From an uncultured Christensenellaceae bacterium (lineage in GTDB: Bacteria > Bacillota > Clostridia > Christensenellales > Borkfalkiaceae): a DNA stretch of 64,000 nt. The position numbers and the translations under genes were made by a program. Below, piece after piece: positions 26,025 through 34,840 of this stretch; position 1 is the stretch's first letter; each line of letters opens with the position of its first letter. The DNA is taken from assembly GCA_910587625.1 (NCBI GenBank), contig CAJUMW010000006.1:21859-85858 (forward strand), read 5' to 3'. The notes under the pieces were generated by a model. The model was given only the letters and a program-made list of their open reading frames with translations. It was not told the origin of the DNA and ran no database searches.

Positions 26025-27917
26025 TCACTTTTTAACTATCGCATTGAATTTGCAATGCGCAATACACTGTCCGCACTTGATACATTTTGCCGTGTCGATC
26101 TCGTGGGCGCTTTTGACCGTGCCGGAAATAGCGTTTGCCGGACAGTTGCGCGCGCACAGCGTACAGCCGCGGCACTTGTCGGGCTCTATGTAGTAGTTCA
26201 AAAGCGATTTGCAGACGCCTGCAGGACACTTCTTTTCGTAGATGTGCGCCGTGTATTCCTCCCCGAAATGCTCCATTGCCGATAGTACGGGATTGGGCGC
26301 CGATTGACCGAGCGCGCACAGCGACGAACTTTTCATATGTTCGGCAATTTCTTTAATCTTAACAAGGTCGTCGGGCTCACCCTTGCCCGAGCATATCTTG
26401 TCGAGCGTTTCCAAAAGCCGCTTTGTGCCTATTCTGCAAGGGGTGCATTTGCCGCAGCTTTCGTCGGCGGTAAACTCCAAATAAAACTTTGCAATGTCCA
26501 CCATACAGGTGTCCTCGTCCATAACTATAAGACCGCCCGAACCCATCATCGAGCCAATTTTGACAAGGTTGTCAAAGTCCATTTCTATATCCATAAATTT
26601 TGCCGGAATACAGCCGCCCGACGGACCTCCCGTCTGAGCCGCTTTAAACGATTTACCCCCGGGTATGCCGCCGCCAATGTCGTATATTATAGTTTTCAAG
26701 CTTGTGCCCATAGGCACTTCGACAAGCCCGACGTTCTTAATTTTTCCGCCCACCGCAAACACCTTTGTACCCTTGCTGCGCTCGGTGCCTATCTCCGAAA
26801 ACCAATGGAAACCGTTTAGTATTATTGGGGAAATATTTGCCCAGGTTTCTACGTTATTCAATACCGTAGGCTTTTTAAAAAGTCCGCACTGCGCCGAAAA
26901 AGGCGGACGCGGTCTGGGCTCTCCGCGCTTGCCCTCTATACTCTGCATAAGCGCCGTTTCCTCTCCGCAGACGAACGCGCCGGCGCCCAAGCGCAGGTGT
27001 ATATCGAAAGAAAATCCGCTGCCCAAAATATTTTTGCCCAAAAGCCCGTATTCGCGCGCCTGCTTTATAGCTATATTCAACCTTTCTACCGCTATCGGAT
27101 ATTCTGCACGGACATATATATAACCCTCGCTCGCGCCCACCGCATAGCCGGCTATCGTCATTGCCTCCAATACGCAATGGGGATCTCCTTCGAGCACCGA
27201 CCTGTCCATAAACGCGCCGGGGTCGCCCTCGTCCGCATTACAGCAGACATACTTTACATCTCCCTCTGCAATGCGCGTAAATCTCCACTTTCTGCCCGTG
27301 GGGAAGCCTGCGCCGCCGCGTCCGCGAAGTCCCGACTTTTCGATTTCTTCAATTACGGAGTCGGGCGTCATTTCAAACAGAGCGCGCGAAAGCGCGGCAT
27401 AATCGCCTGCGCCTATTGCCTCGTCTATATCCTCGGCGGCAATAACGCCGCAGTTGCGCAAGGCAACCCGCATTTGGTGCTTGTAAAAGGGTATCTCCGA
27501 AAAGGGAATTACGCTTCCGTCCTCGTGCAAGGTTTCGGCGTATAAAAGTTCCTTGACTATGCTTCCGCCCTTTACAAGGTGTTTTTCGGCAACCGTCTTT
27601 GCGTGTTCGGGCGTCATCTGCGAGTAGAACGCTCCCTCGGGATAAACTATCATTATGGGGCCCAGCGCACATAGACCGAAACAGCCCGTCTTTACTATTA
27701 AGACGTCGTCTATACCAAGCTCTTTAAAACTTTTTTCAAGCTGTTCTATAACCTTCAACGAGTGCGAGGAAGTACAGCCCGTTCCGCCGCAGACAAGCAC
27801 CTGTTTTCTGTAACCCGTGCGCGCAGCCAGCTTTTCCGCCTGTTCCCTGACAATTCTGCGCACGTTTATGAGTTCCGCCTTGCTTGCGGCTATTTTTTTA
27901 AGCTCTTCAACCGTCAT
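26025..27917 (-). CDS. hydB: hydrogenase NADH/FMN subunit (HydB, NuoF-like)
   Basis: Start chosen at MTVEELKKIAASK (630 residues), preceded by GAGGAGG. Domains in order are: thioredoxin-like [2Fe-2S] (VCGGTGCTSSHS), FMN/NADH-binding NuoF core (GLRGRGGAGFPTGRKW), SLBB, the ESCGKCTPCRIGT cluster site, and two C-terminal ferredoxin motifs (CRGCTLCARNCPA and CIKCGQCIAHC). This is the architecture of the flavin subunit that performs electron bifurcation in HydABC enzymes. Confidence 0.95.
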   Translation of the reverse strand: MTVEELKKIAASKAELINVRRIVREQAEKLAARTGYRKQVLVCGGTGCTSSHSLKVIEQLEKSFKELGIDDVLIVKTGCFGLCALGPIMIVYPEGAFYSQMTPEHAKTVAEKHLVKGGSIVKELLYAETLHEDGSVIPFSEIPFYKHQMRVALRNCGVIAAEDIDEAIGAGDYAALSRALFEMTPDSVIEEIEKSGLRGRGGAGFPTGRKWRFTRIAEGDVKYVCCNADEGDPGAFMDRSVLEGDPHCVLEAMTIAGYAVGASEGYIYVRAEYPIAVERLNIAIKQAREYGLLGKNILGSGFSFDIHLRLGAGAFVCGEETALMQSIEGKRGEPRPRPPFSAQCGLFKKPTVLNNVETWANISPIILNGFHWFSEIGTERSKGTKVFAVGGKIKNVGLVEVPMGTSLKTIIYDIGGGIPGGKSFKAAQTGGPSGGCIPAKFMDIEMDFDNLVKIGSMMGSGGLIVMDEDTCMVDIAKFYLEFTADESCGKCTPCRIGTKRLLETLDKICSGKGEPDDLVKIKEIAEHMKSSSLCALGQSAPNPVLSAMEHFGEEYTAHIYEKKCPAGVCKSLLNYYIEPDKCRGCTLCARNCPANAISGTVKSAHEIDTAKCIKCGQCIAHCKFNAIVKK

Positions 27918-27927
27918 AACTTCCTCC

Positions 27928-28416
27928 TCAATCCTGCATATATTTGTCAAGAATGCCCTTGACGTCCTTTTCGGTCAGCTTGCCGTAAACGTCCCCGTCT
28001 ATTATCATAACGGGTGCAAGTCCGCACGCGCCGACACAGCGGCAGCTTTCGATAGAAAACTTTTTGTCCGGGGTGCAATCTCCGCAGGATATGCGCAGCT
28101 CGCGCTCGACAGCCTGCAAAATTTTGTCGGAACCCTTTACATAGCACGCCGTACCGAGACAGATGCTTATTATATGCTTGCCCTTAGGCGTCAAAGAAAA
28201 CCGCGAGTAAAATGTTGCCACGCCGTAAACTTCGGCAAGCGGCACGTTCAACTGTTCGGCAATTACCGTCTGCACCTCCGCAGGCAGATATCCGTATATA
28301 TTTTGCGCCTCGTGCAAGACGGGCATAAGCGCGCCCGCTTCTCCGCGGTGCGCCTCTATACAGACGAGAAGCTGTTCAAGCTGCTCCTTTGTTCCCTCGA
28401 ATAAATTTTGAGCCAT
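27928..28416 (-). CDS. hydC: hydrogenase NuoE-like subunit (HydC)
   Basis: The 162-residue protein is a thioredoxin-fold [2Fe-2S] carrier. The four ligands are in CLGTAC (C-x4-C) and CRCVGAC, the NuoE arrangement. It opens the hydC-hydB-hydA operon (10-nt gaps) behind its own promoter. A GGAGGA site precedes the ATG. Confidence 0.95.
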   Translation of the reverse strand: MAQNLFEGTKEQLEQLLVCIEAHRGEAGALMPVLHEAQNIYGYLPAEVQTVIAEQLNVPLAEVYGVATFYSRFSLTPKGKHIISICLGTACYVKGSDKILQAVERELRISCGDCTPDKKFSIESCRCVGACGLAPVMIIDGDVYGKLTEKDVKGILDKYMQD

Positions 28417-28459
28417 TACACATATCCTCCAATCGATAAAAAAATACTCAATCCCGTTT

Positions 28460-28487
28460 ATTATATCACACGCATTTTATAATTCAA
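28460..28487 (-). promoter_or_regulatory. promoter of hydCBA
   Basis: TTGAAT (28482-28487), 16 nt, TATAAT (28460-28465) on the minus strand. Confidence 0.75.
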
Positions 28488-28530
28488 AATATTTTAACTG
28501 TGTTTCGACAATTTTTTTATGTAAAAATTT

Positions 28531-28577
28531 GCAAAAAAAACGGGCGTTTGCCCCGGACTAAACGGGGTAAACGCCCA
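28531..28577 (-). terminator. terminator after the membrane-protein pair
   Basis: On the minus strand GGGCGTTTACCCCG and CGGGGCAAACGCCC form a 14-bp stem followed by GTTTTTTTT. It insulates hydCBA from the genes upstream. Confidence 0.85.
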
Positions 28578-28643
28578 AAAACTAAGATAAAAGAGAGTGA
28601 TTAAAATTATTTTAAAATATTATGCGATAAAAAACCTTAATTT

Positions 28644-28913
28644 TTACTTTTCATCTTTGTCATCCCACTTATCCTCGTCCTCAAAATCCCTGTACGCCCT
28701 GTCGAACGCATCCGCGATTATGGAAAAGTAATATATTATAAGCGTTACGGTCGTAAAAATACCTTGCACTAAAAAATAAAACTGAAAAGATTCTAAATTA
28801 ATACGCGCATTAAATTTTATTACTGTCATTAAAGAAATAACCAGAATAGATATTAAGTTTACAGCCAAAAGAATAATGCGTTTTATATTTTTAGGTTTTA
28901 ACGGTTTTTTCAT
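28644..28913 (-). CDS. small two-helix membrane protein, unknown
   Basis: Start chosen at MKKPLKPKNIKRI (89 residues) because GGGGGA precedes it. It has two hydrophobic helices (about 12-34 and 42-64) and a charged tail (DFEDEDKWDDKDEK). No family is recognised. It lies 11 nt after the 329-residue gene and shares its transcript. Confidence 0.6.
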   Translation of the reverse strand: MKKPLKPKNIKRIILLAVNLISILVISLMTVIKFNARINLESFQFYFLVQGIFTTVTLIIYYFSIIADAFDRAYRDFEDEDKWDDKDEK

Positions 28914-28924
28914 AATCCCCCCTA

Positions 28925-29914
28925 TCAATAATCTATGTCCGGCACGTCTATTTGTATTTGCCAACTGTCAGTAGCTTCGGAAATTTTAAGAGTTGCGGCT
29001 AATTCCGGCTCAGAGTTTGATTCAATTGAAAATTCTCCTTTGAACGAGCCCCAAGTATGAACATAGGTTGTTTTTACCGAGGTGTGCTTATCAAAATTTT
29101 TATCAGGTCTTATCATGTTTATGGTTACATAACACTGTTCCAACTCAGAGCCTAAATAACCGGATTTTTCTCTGAATTTCCACAAATAACCGCTGTAAGA
29201 GTCCGATTCGCAACGTGCGGCGTCTAATTTTTGGCCATTATAATAGTTTCCTGCCATATCAAACACCACTCTACCTTCCAGCTCGCCACCGCCCCAAGTA
29301 ATCGAAAGGCAATCGTCTTTATCCTCTTCGGCAGAGGTATCGGTTTCCCAAGCCCAAACTAATTTTTGCTCCCACATTGCTTTGGATTTTACTAAATACA
29401 GCCTTGTATAGGGAACATAACTTACCCGAGTATATAATGTAAGCTTATAATGGGATGTTGTTTCTTCACCCTTTAACTCCGTAGCGCTGGTATCAACTAT
29501 TCCGTCGTCACTTTGTAACATAGCGCATTGGCTTTCCAACTCGTCTATTTCGCATTTTTTCATACGGCGGCTGTCAGTGATAATGCCGCCGGTCTTTGTT
29601 TCTTCAACCCAAACGTTTTTTGTTGCGGCATATACAAATTCCATACCGTCATCGGCATCAGCCGAAGCGGTAAGTCTTGCCGAGCGCGAAGAGGAAGCGG
29701 CGTTCTGCCCTTGGTTCAAATAGGCGGCTTCGGTCAAATAATAAGTAGTTTCGGAATAGTATTCTTTGTCGTCGCAAACAGTATATGTATCCAAGGCATT
29801 TTGCGGCTTCGTTCCGAAAAACGCCCCGACGACAGTCCACAGCAATAAAAGAGAAAGCACCGTAGCGCATAAAGCAACCGCTGTTTTTTCATACTTTCTA
29901 TTTTTGGATTTCAT
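28925..29914 (-). CDS. membrane-anchored extracytoplasmic protein, unknown
   Basis: The 329-residue protein has one N-terminal transmembrane helix (about 11-33) and a large predicted outside domain rich in Tyr, Ser and acidic residues, with scattered cysteines. I recognise no family. It is divergent from a membrane-tethered XRE regulator and followed by a small membrane protein. These three may form one regulatory unit, but this rests on position only. Confidence 0.6.
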   Translation of the reverse strand: MKSKNRKYEKTAVALCATVLSLLLLWTVVGAFFGTKPQNALDTYTVCDDKEYYSETTYYLTEAAYLNQGQNAASSSRSARLTASADADDGMEFVYAATKNVWVEETKTGGIITDSRRMKKCEIDELESQCAMLQSDDGIVDTSATELKGEETTSHYKLTLYTRVSYVPYTRLYLVKSKAMWEQKLVWAWETDTSAEEDKDDCLSITWGGGELEGRVVFDMAGNYYNGQKLDAARCESDSYSGYLWKFREKSGYLGSELEQCYVTINMIRPDKNFDKHTSVKTTYVHTWGSFKGEFSIESNSEPELAATLKISEATDSWQIQIDVPDIDY

Positions 29915-29958
29915 AAAATATTCCTCACCGAAAATTTAAGGGCTGTTACCGTAGTTTC

Positions 29959-29987
29959 AATTTAACATTAAATCGACTTAAAGTCAA
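29959..29987 (-). promoter_or_regulatory. promoter of the unknown membrane-protein pair
   Basis: TTGACT (29982-29987), 17 nt, TAAATT (29959-29964). A GAGGAA site precedes the ATG at 29914. Confidence 0.6.
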
Positions 29988-30007
29988 TAGTACCCCTCAA
30001 AAAAGCC

Positions 30008-30026
30008 GTCCCGTTTTTGTCCCGTT
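30008..30026. repeat. two GTCCCGTT direct repeats upstream of the XRE-TM gene
   Basis: GTCCCGTT occurs at 30008-30015 and 30019-30026, 11 bp apart (one helical turn), between the two divergent promoters. It may be an operator for the XRE protein encoded next to it. Confidence 0.35.
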
Positions 30027-30066
30027 CTGTTTTTTATAAAAGTTTTTAAAATTTTTTACATATTTA

Positions 30067-30095
30067 TTGAAAAAGACAGGTTGCCGTGGTATAAT
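30067..30095 (+). promoter_or_regulatory. promoter of the XRE-TM gene
   Basis: TTGAAA (30067-30072), 17 nt, TATAAT (30090-30095). Confidence 0.75.
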
Positions 30096-30133
30096 ATTTA
30101 CAGTTTCACTTAACTTTGTAAAAGGCAGGTACT

Positions 30134-30478
30134 ATGCAAAAAATAGACGGTCAGGTATTGAGAGATTTACGCGAAGAAAGGGGTTATTCCCTGCGCGAGT
30201 GTGCGGAAAAGCTATATATCTCGAAGTCTTCGATACAGCGTTGGGAAACTTCGGTTTTACCTGACGACGAAAAAACGCTTTTACAAATTGCCGAAATTTT
30301 CGACATAACCGTAGAAGATTTATACTCCCTTTCAACGACGAAACACAAAAAAGAAAGACGGTATAAAAAACGCAGAATGAAAGTAGAACAGTACGTTCAG
30401 GCACAGTACGGCTTGAAATGGCTGTTATTATGTATGTTTATCCCTCTTGCAGTTTTGATTATAGTAAGATTTATATAA
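30134..30478 (+). CDS. XRE-family regulator with C-terminal membrane helix
   Basis: The 114-residue protein has an N-terminal helix-turn-helix (about 8-62: LRDLREERGYSLRECAEKL...SSIQRWE), a basic linker and a final hydrophobic helix (about 94-112: WLLLCMFIPLAVLIIVRFI). A DNA-binding domain tethered to the membrane suggests control by a membrane-state signal or by partner membrane proteins. Likely targets are the divergent membrane genes. AGG-type ribosome binding site present. Confidence 0.8.
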   Translation: MQKIDGQVLRDLREERGYSLRECAEKLYISKSSIQRWETSVLPDDEKTLLQIAEIFDITVEDLYSLSTTKHKKERRYKKRRMKVEQYVQAQYGLKWLLLCMFIPLAVLIIVRFI

Positions 30479-30479
30479 A

Positions 30480-30510
30480 AAAGACGTTCGTCCTCGAACG
30501 TCTTTTTTTA
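30480..30510. terminator. bidirectional terminator between XRE-TM and the sensor kinase gene
   Basis: AAGACGTTCG-TCCT-CGAACGTCTT followed by TTTTT; A runs precede it, so it can serve both convergent genes. Confidence 0.85.
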
Positions 30511-31530
30511 TAGAGGCAAAGTAACCGTAAATTCACAGCCCTCTCCCTTTTTGCTTTTACAGGTTATGCTTCCGTTCGCAAGCGTGCAAATGCGCTTACA
30601 GATTGTAAGTCCCAGCCCGTTGCCGGCAACGCCCTTTGCAGAAGGCGTACGGTAATACTTATCGAAAATTTTACCGCACTCCTCCTCGCTCAACCCCACG
30701 CCGAAATCTTTTACGGTAATTTTGGCAAAGCCGTTTTGCTCCTTTAAACCTATCTCTATCTTTCCGCCCTCCGCGCTGAACTTTATTGCGTTAGATAAAA
30801 GATTTGTCCAAACTCCGCGCAGTAAGTCCCTGTCCCCTAATACCGTTACGGGGGAAAGATTAAGCTCGATTTCTATATTTTTCTTTGTCCAATCGCGTTC
30901 GGATAAAATTACGCAGTCGCGTATTTGCTCGTCCAGCCTGAAAATTACGCTTTCTCCCATAAACTCCATTTGCTCTAACTTCGAAAGCGTCAATACGCCG
31001 TCGGCAAGCTTTCTAAGCCGCTCCGCTTCGTCGGCTATTATTTTTAAATATTTTTTACTCTCTTCCTCGCTGAGTCCGCCCTCCGACAGCAGCGTCGCAA
31101 AGCCCTCTATCGAGCAGAGCGGAGTTTTAAACTCGTGCGAAAGGGAATGCACGAACTCTTCCCTCGAAGATTTTGCCGCGCCGAGTTCCTTTGTCATTTT
31201 ATTAAAGTTGCCGTAAACCGTGCCGAAGTTGCCTGCGCCCCTGTCGGGAAGCCTTACGCCGTAATCACCGTTGGCAACGCTGTTCAGGCTTTCGACAAGC
31301 AAATTCGCACGCCTGTTGAAATTTATCGTAAGAACTATAAACAATACCACGACGCCAAGCGCGATTGCGGGAATAACTATAAGCGTATATGAATAAGCCG
31401 CAAGCTCGGTGTCCGCCAAAGCATTGTTTAAAACGGCAATTATAATTTCGCTGACAGTCAAAAGTATGATAAAAAGCAGTACGGAAAACCCGATAATTTT
31501 TGCCGTCGTGGATAATTTTTTGCGTTTCAT
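30508..31530 (-). CDS. two-component sensor histidine kinase
   Basis: The 340-residue protein has two transmembrane helices (about 10-34 and 47-70) with a very short outside loop, a HAMP linker, and an H-box SHEFKTPL with His132 as phosphorylation site. An N-box (LLSNAIKFSAEGG) and G-boxes (DFGVGL, GNGLGLTI) follow. The short sensor region suggests intramembrane sensing or a partner protein. The start overlaps the response-regulator stop by 4 nt. Confidence 0.93.
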   Translation of the reverse strand: MKRKKLSTTAKIIGFSVLLFIILLTVSEIIIAVLNNALADTELAAYSYTLIVIPAIALGVVVLFIVLTINFNRRANLLVESLNSVANGDYGVRLPDRGAGNFGTVYGNFNKMTKELGAAKSSREEFVHSLSHEFKTPLCSIEGFATLLSEGGLSEEESKKYLKIIADEAERLRKLADGVLTLSKLEQMEFMGESVIFRLDEQIRDCVILSERDWTKKNIEIELNLSPVTVLGDRDLLRGVWTNLLSNAIKFSAEGGKIEIGLKEQNGFAKITVKDFGVGLSEEECGKIFDKYYRTPSAKGVAGNGLGLTICKRICTLANGSITCKSKKGEGCEFTVTLPL

Positions 31531-32198
31531 TTATTTATTACCGCCTTATAACCCATACCGCGTATGGTAATTATTTCAAATTCCTTTACACCCTCGAACT
31601 TGTTTCTTAGCCTGTTTATGTGCGTGCGCACCGTCGTTTCTCCGCTTTCCGACTCGAAACCCCAAACCTTGTCGAGTATCTGCTCGTAAGTAAAAATTTT
31701 TTCGGGATAGGATAAAAGCAGATACAAAAGCTGAAATTCCTTTGTCGGCAGCTCTTCGGCTCTATCATCAAAAGTTACCGTAAAGCTGTTTTTATCGACG
31801 GTTACGCCGCCTATTATTATTTTGCCCTCGTTGGCTATTTTATATCTGCGGAGTATCGCGTCTATGCGCCAAATAAGTTCTTCGAAATTGACGGGCTTTG
31901 TTATATAATCGTCGCAGCCGACCATAAAGCCCTGCCCCTTGTCGGTCAAGGTATCCTTTGCGGTCAGCATAATTACGGGGGTGGTGTCCCCTCGCGCCCT
32001 CAGCGTTTCCACCATCTCGTAACCGTCCATTTTGGGCATCATTATATCGGTAACTATAAGGTCGACGCCGCCCTGCTCGATAAGCTCAAGCGCCTGCGCA
32101 CCGTTTGCCGCCGTGATAACCGTATATCTGCTTTTTAAGCGGATTTCGAGAAGCAACCTTATATTTGCCTCGTCCTCCGCAATTAAAATTTTTGCCAT
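31527..32198 (-). CDS. OmpR-family response regulator
   Basis: The 223-residue protein has a receiver domain with Asp51 as phosphoacceptor (LIVTDIMMPKMDGY) and a C-terminal winged helix ending VRTHINRLRNKFEGV...IRGMGYK. It is the cognate partner of the overlapping kinase gene. Its targets are unknown. An AAAGGTAG ribosome binding site precedes the ATG. Confidence 0.95.
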   Translation of the reverse strand: MAKILIAEDEANIRLLLEIRLKSRYTVITAANGAQALELIEQGGVDLIVTDIMMPKMDGYEMVETLRARGDTTPVIMLTAKDTLTDKGQGFMVGCDDYITKPVNFEELIWRIDAILRRYKIANEGKIIIGGVTVDKNSFTVTFDDRAEELPTKEFQLLYLLLSYPEKIFTYEQILDKVWGFESESGETTVRTHINRLRNKFEGVKEFEIITIRGMGYKAVINK

Positions 32199-32261
32199 AT
32201 TTCTACCTTTTTCGATAAAATTTTATCAATAAATACTCGCAAAATTTATATTCAATTTATA

Positions 32262-32290
32262 TTGACAGCGTAAAATCTGTACTGTAAAAC
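32262..32290 (+). promoter_or_regulatory. promoter of the glycosyltransferase gene
   Basis: TTGACA (32262-32267), 17 nt, TAAAAC (32285-32290). Confidence 0.55.
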
Positions 32291-32310
32291 AAAAATTTTA
32301 GGTTAGTATA

Positions 32311-33471
32311 ATGAAAATTGTCATCGTTATAGATTTAATAGACTTACGCACAAACGGGTCGGTTATGACTGCGCTGCGCTTTGCCGACGGACTCAAAGCC
32401 CGCGGTCACGAAGTAAAAATCGTGGCTATCGGCTCGGAGGATTGCCCTTTGGAAGAGAGATATTTGCCCGTAGTTACGCCCGTTTCCGCAAAAAATCAAA
32501 TTAAATTCGGAAAATTCGATAAAGAAAAAATCAAAAAGACTTTCGAGGGCGCGGATATAGTGCACTGTATATTCCCGTTTATGCTCGAAAAGAAGTGTAA
32601 ATTTCTTGCCGACGAAATGGGCATTCCCGTTACCACCGCGTTCCACGTTCAGCCCGAAAACTTTTCGTACAATATGGGGCTTGGACAGAGCACGTTTATA
32701 AGCAACATCATTTACGCGTTTTTCCGCAGCAAGTACTATAAGCATTTTACGCGCATACACTGCCCCTCGGCTTGCATCGCGCGTCAGCTGGAAAAGCATA
32801 ACTATAAGGGAGAAATTTACGTTATTTCAAACGGCTACGACAAGGATTTTGTTCCGCCCGCAGTCAAACGCCAAAACGATAAATTCGAAATAGTTATGGT
32901 GGGAAGGCTTGCGCCCGAAAAAAATCAAAAGGTGTTGATTTCCGCAATAGGCATGTGCCGCTACCGTGACAAAATACGCCTTACCCTGCTCGGCAACGGG
33001 CCCAAAAAGAAAAAACTGCAAAAACAAGCCGAAAAACTTAACGTGAATTTGGCATTCGATTTTATGAACAAGCAACAGCTCATAGAAAAATTGCAGCAAA
33101 GCGACCTGTACGTTCATTCCTCTAAGTGCGAAACAGAGGCAATTGCCTGCCTTGAAGCCATTGCCTGCGGACTTGTGCCCGTTGTGGCGGACAGTCCGCT
33201 TTCGGCAACGCCGCAATTTACGCTCGATAAAAGGTCGCTGTTTAAAAACGACAACGCCGTTTCGCTTGCGCAACAAATCGAGTATTGGTACGAACACCCC
33301 GAAGAGCGAGAAAAAATGGGTAAGCTTTACGCACAGTCGGCTAAAAAATACAGCCTTGACAACTCGGTTTTGCTTGCCGAAAGAATGTTTGCCGACCAGA
33401 TTGCCGACAGCAAGAGCGCGCCTTCATATACAGAAGTCCCCAAAAAAGCCAAGGCAACAAACAAAATTTAA
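32311..33471 (+). CDS. family 4 glycosyltransferase
   Basis: The 386-residue protein has the two-domain GT-B architecture of GT4 enzymes. The N-terminal half binds the acceptor; the C-terminal half contains MVGRLAPEKNQKVLISAI and the ETEAIACLEAIACG motif that binds the nucleotide sugar. Substrate cannot be read from sequence; glycolipid or wall-polymer synthesis is likely. It is monocistronic and faces niaR tail to tail with a 3-bp gap. Confidence 0.85.
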   Translation: MKIVIVIDLIDLRTNGSVMTALRFADGLKARGHEVKIVAIGSEDCPLEERYLPVVTPVSAKNQIKFGKFDKEKIKKTFEGADIVHCIFPFMLEKKCKFLADEMGIPVTTAFHVQPENFSYNMGLGQSTFISNIIYAFFRSKYYKHFTRIHCPSACIARQLEKHNYKGEIYVISNGYDKDFVPPAVKRQNDKFEIVMVGRLAPEKNQKVLISAIGMCRYRDKIRLTLLGNGPKKKKLQKQAEKLNVNLAFDFMNKQQLIEKLQQSDLYVHSSKCETEAIACLEAIACGLVPVVADSPLSATPQFTLDKRSLFKNDNAVSLAQQIEYWYEHPEEREKMGKLYAQSAKKYSLDNSVLLAERMFADQIADSKSAPSYTEVPKKAKATNKI

Positions 33472-33474
33472 AGT

Positions 33475-33984
33475 TTAAATCTCTATCAGGAAGCCCTTTT
33501 GACGAAGGGCTTCTTCTATTTTGTCGAGTGTTTGCTCGCTGTCGGCGGAAACGTTGTGGTAGTGATAGCCGTCGGTAACGCTCATAAGCGGCTTGGATGC
33601 GCCCGACACGAGCGAGCGGTAAAGCTCTTCGACGTGCATACGGCTGTGCAAATCGAGCCTTGCGGAAATTCTGCCGTACACCCTGTGGTTTACAAATATG
33701 TCCTCTATCCTTCCGCCGAGGCCAATTACAAGAGCGCCCTCGTCCACAAGCTGCTCGAAGCTGTGCCGGCATTTGAACACGCGCGTTGCCTGAACCTTGA
33801 CGTTTAAAACATAGCCGCGGTTTGTAGAGGTTATGTCGAACCCGTTTGCGCGCAGAATTGCAATATCTTGCACTATTACCTGGCGCGAGATATTAAATTT
33901 GTCCTTAAAGACGTTTGCCGGAATGGGCGAGTCCGCATTGACGAGCAAACTCAATATTTCGTTGCGCCTGTTTTCAGCTTTCAT
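33475..33984 (-). CDS. niaR: NAD biosynthesis repressor NiaR (3H domain)
   Basis: The 169-residue protein has an N-terminal winged helix (NISRQVIVQDIAILRANGFDI) and a 3H domain with conserved histidines in CRHSFEQ, VNHRVYG and DGYHYHNV. The domain binds nicotinic acid as corepressor in characterised homologues. It is the last gene of nadB-nadC-niaR. The palindrome upstream of nadB is the likely operator, giving autoregulation. Confidence 0.9.
   Translation of the reverse strand: MKAENRRNEILSLLVNADSPIPANVFKDKFNISRQVIVQDIAILRANGFDITSTNRGYVLNVKVQATRVFKCRHSFEQLVDEGALVIGLGGRIEDIFVNHRVYGRISARLDLHSRMHVEELYRSLVSGASKPLMSVTDGYHYHNVSADSEQTLDKIEEALRQKGFLIEI
33490..33523 (+). terminator. glycosyltransferase terminator inside the niaR coding end
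   Basis: GAAGCCCTT (33490-33498) and AAGGGCTTC (33505-33513) flank TTGACG and are followed by TTCTATTTT. The stem lies within the last codons of niaR on the other strand. Confidence 0.6.
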
Positions 33985-33985
33985 A

Positions 33986-34840
33986 TTACACCAAAGGTTT
34001 AAGATTTTTAAGCGATAAATCGAGTATGGGCGCAGAGTGAGTCAGCGCGCCGCTCGAAACAAAATCGACGCCCGTTGATAAAATATTTTTAATATTCTCG
34101 CGCGTGACGTTGCCGCTGCACTCGGTAAGCGCGCGCCCGTCAATCATTTCGACGGCTTTTTTCATATCTTCGACGGACATATTGTCAAGCATTATAATGT
34201 CCGCGCCGGCAGCCAACGCCTCGCGGCACTGTTCGAGCGTTTCCACTTCGACCTCGATTTTTCTTACAAACGACGCATAGCTTTTAGCCGCGTTTACAGC
34301 TTGTGTTATTCCCCCTGCCGCGCCGATGTGGTTGTCCTTTAAAAGTATTCCGTCCGAAAGGTTGTATCTGTGGTTGTTTCCGCCGCCCGTCTTTACCGCG
34401 TATTTTTCAAAGATGCGCATGTTGGGCGTAGTCTTGCGCGTGTCCAAAAGCTTTGTCTTGCCGCCCTGCAACAGCTTGACCGTTTCCGCGGTGTAAGAAG
34501 CTATGCCGCTCATTCTCTGCAAATAGTTCAAAGCAGTCCTTTCCCCCTGCAAAATTACGCGTATATCCCCCGTTACCCTGCCAATATGTTGGAATTTCGA
34601 CACTTTGTCACCGTCTTTCACGCTGAACTCGACGCAGGTGTTTACATCCAGAATTTTAAAAACTCTTTCAAACACTTCAAGTCCGCAAATTACGCCGTCC
34701 TGCTTGCAGATAAGCTCTGCCGTGCCCTGTTTGCAATCGGGCATTACCGCGTTTGTGCTTATGTCCTCGTTGGAGATATCCTCCCTCAAAGCCATTTTAA
34801 TAAGTTCGTCCGCATTGATTTTAAAAGCCACGCTATCCAT
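33986..34840 (-). CDS. nadC: nicotinate-nucleotide pyrophosphorylase (carboxylating)
   Basis: The 284-residue enzyme converts quinolinate and PRPP to nicotinic acid mononucleotide. Visible motifs are GERTALNYLQRMSGIAS, DTRKTTPNMR, KTGGGNNHRYNLSDGILLKDNH and ADIIMLDNM. The start overlaps the end of nadB by 8 nt. Confidence 0.97.
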   Translation of the reverse strand: MDSVAFKINADELIKMALREDISNEDISTNAVMPDCKQGTAELICKQDGVICGLEVFERVFKILDVNTCVEFSVKDGDKVSKFQHIGRVTGDIRVILQGERTALNYLQRMSGIASYTAETVKLLQGGKTKLLDTRKTTPNMRIFEKYAVKTGGGNNHRYNLSDGILLKDNHIGAAGGITQAVNAAKSYASFVRKIEVEVETLEQCREALAAGADIIMLDNMSVEDMKKAVEMIDGRALTECSGNVTRENIKNILSTGVDFVSSGALTHSAPILDLSLKNLKPLV

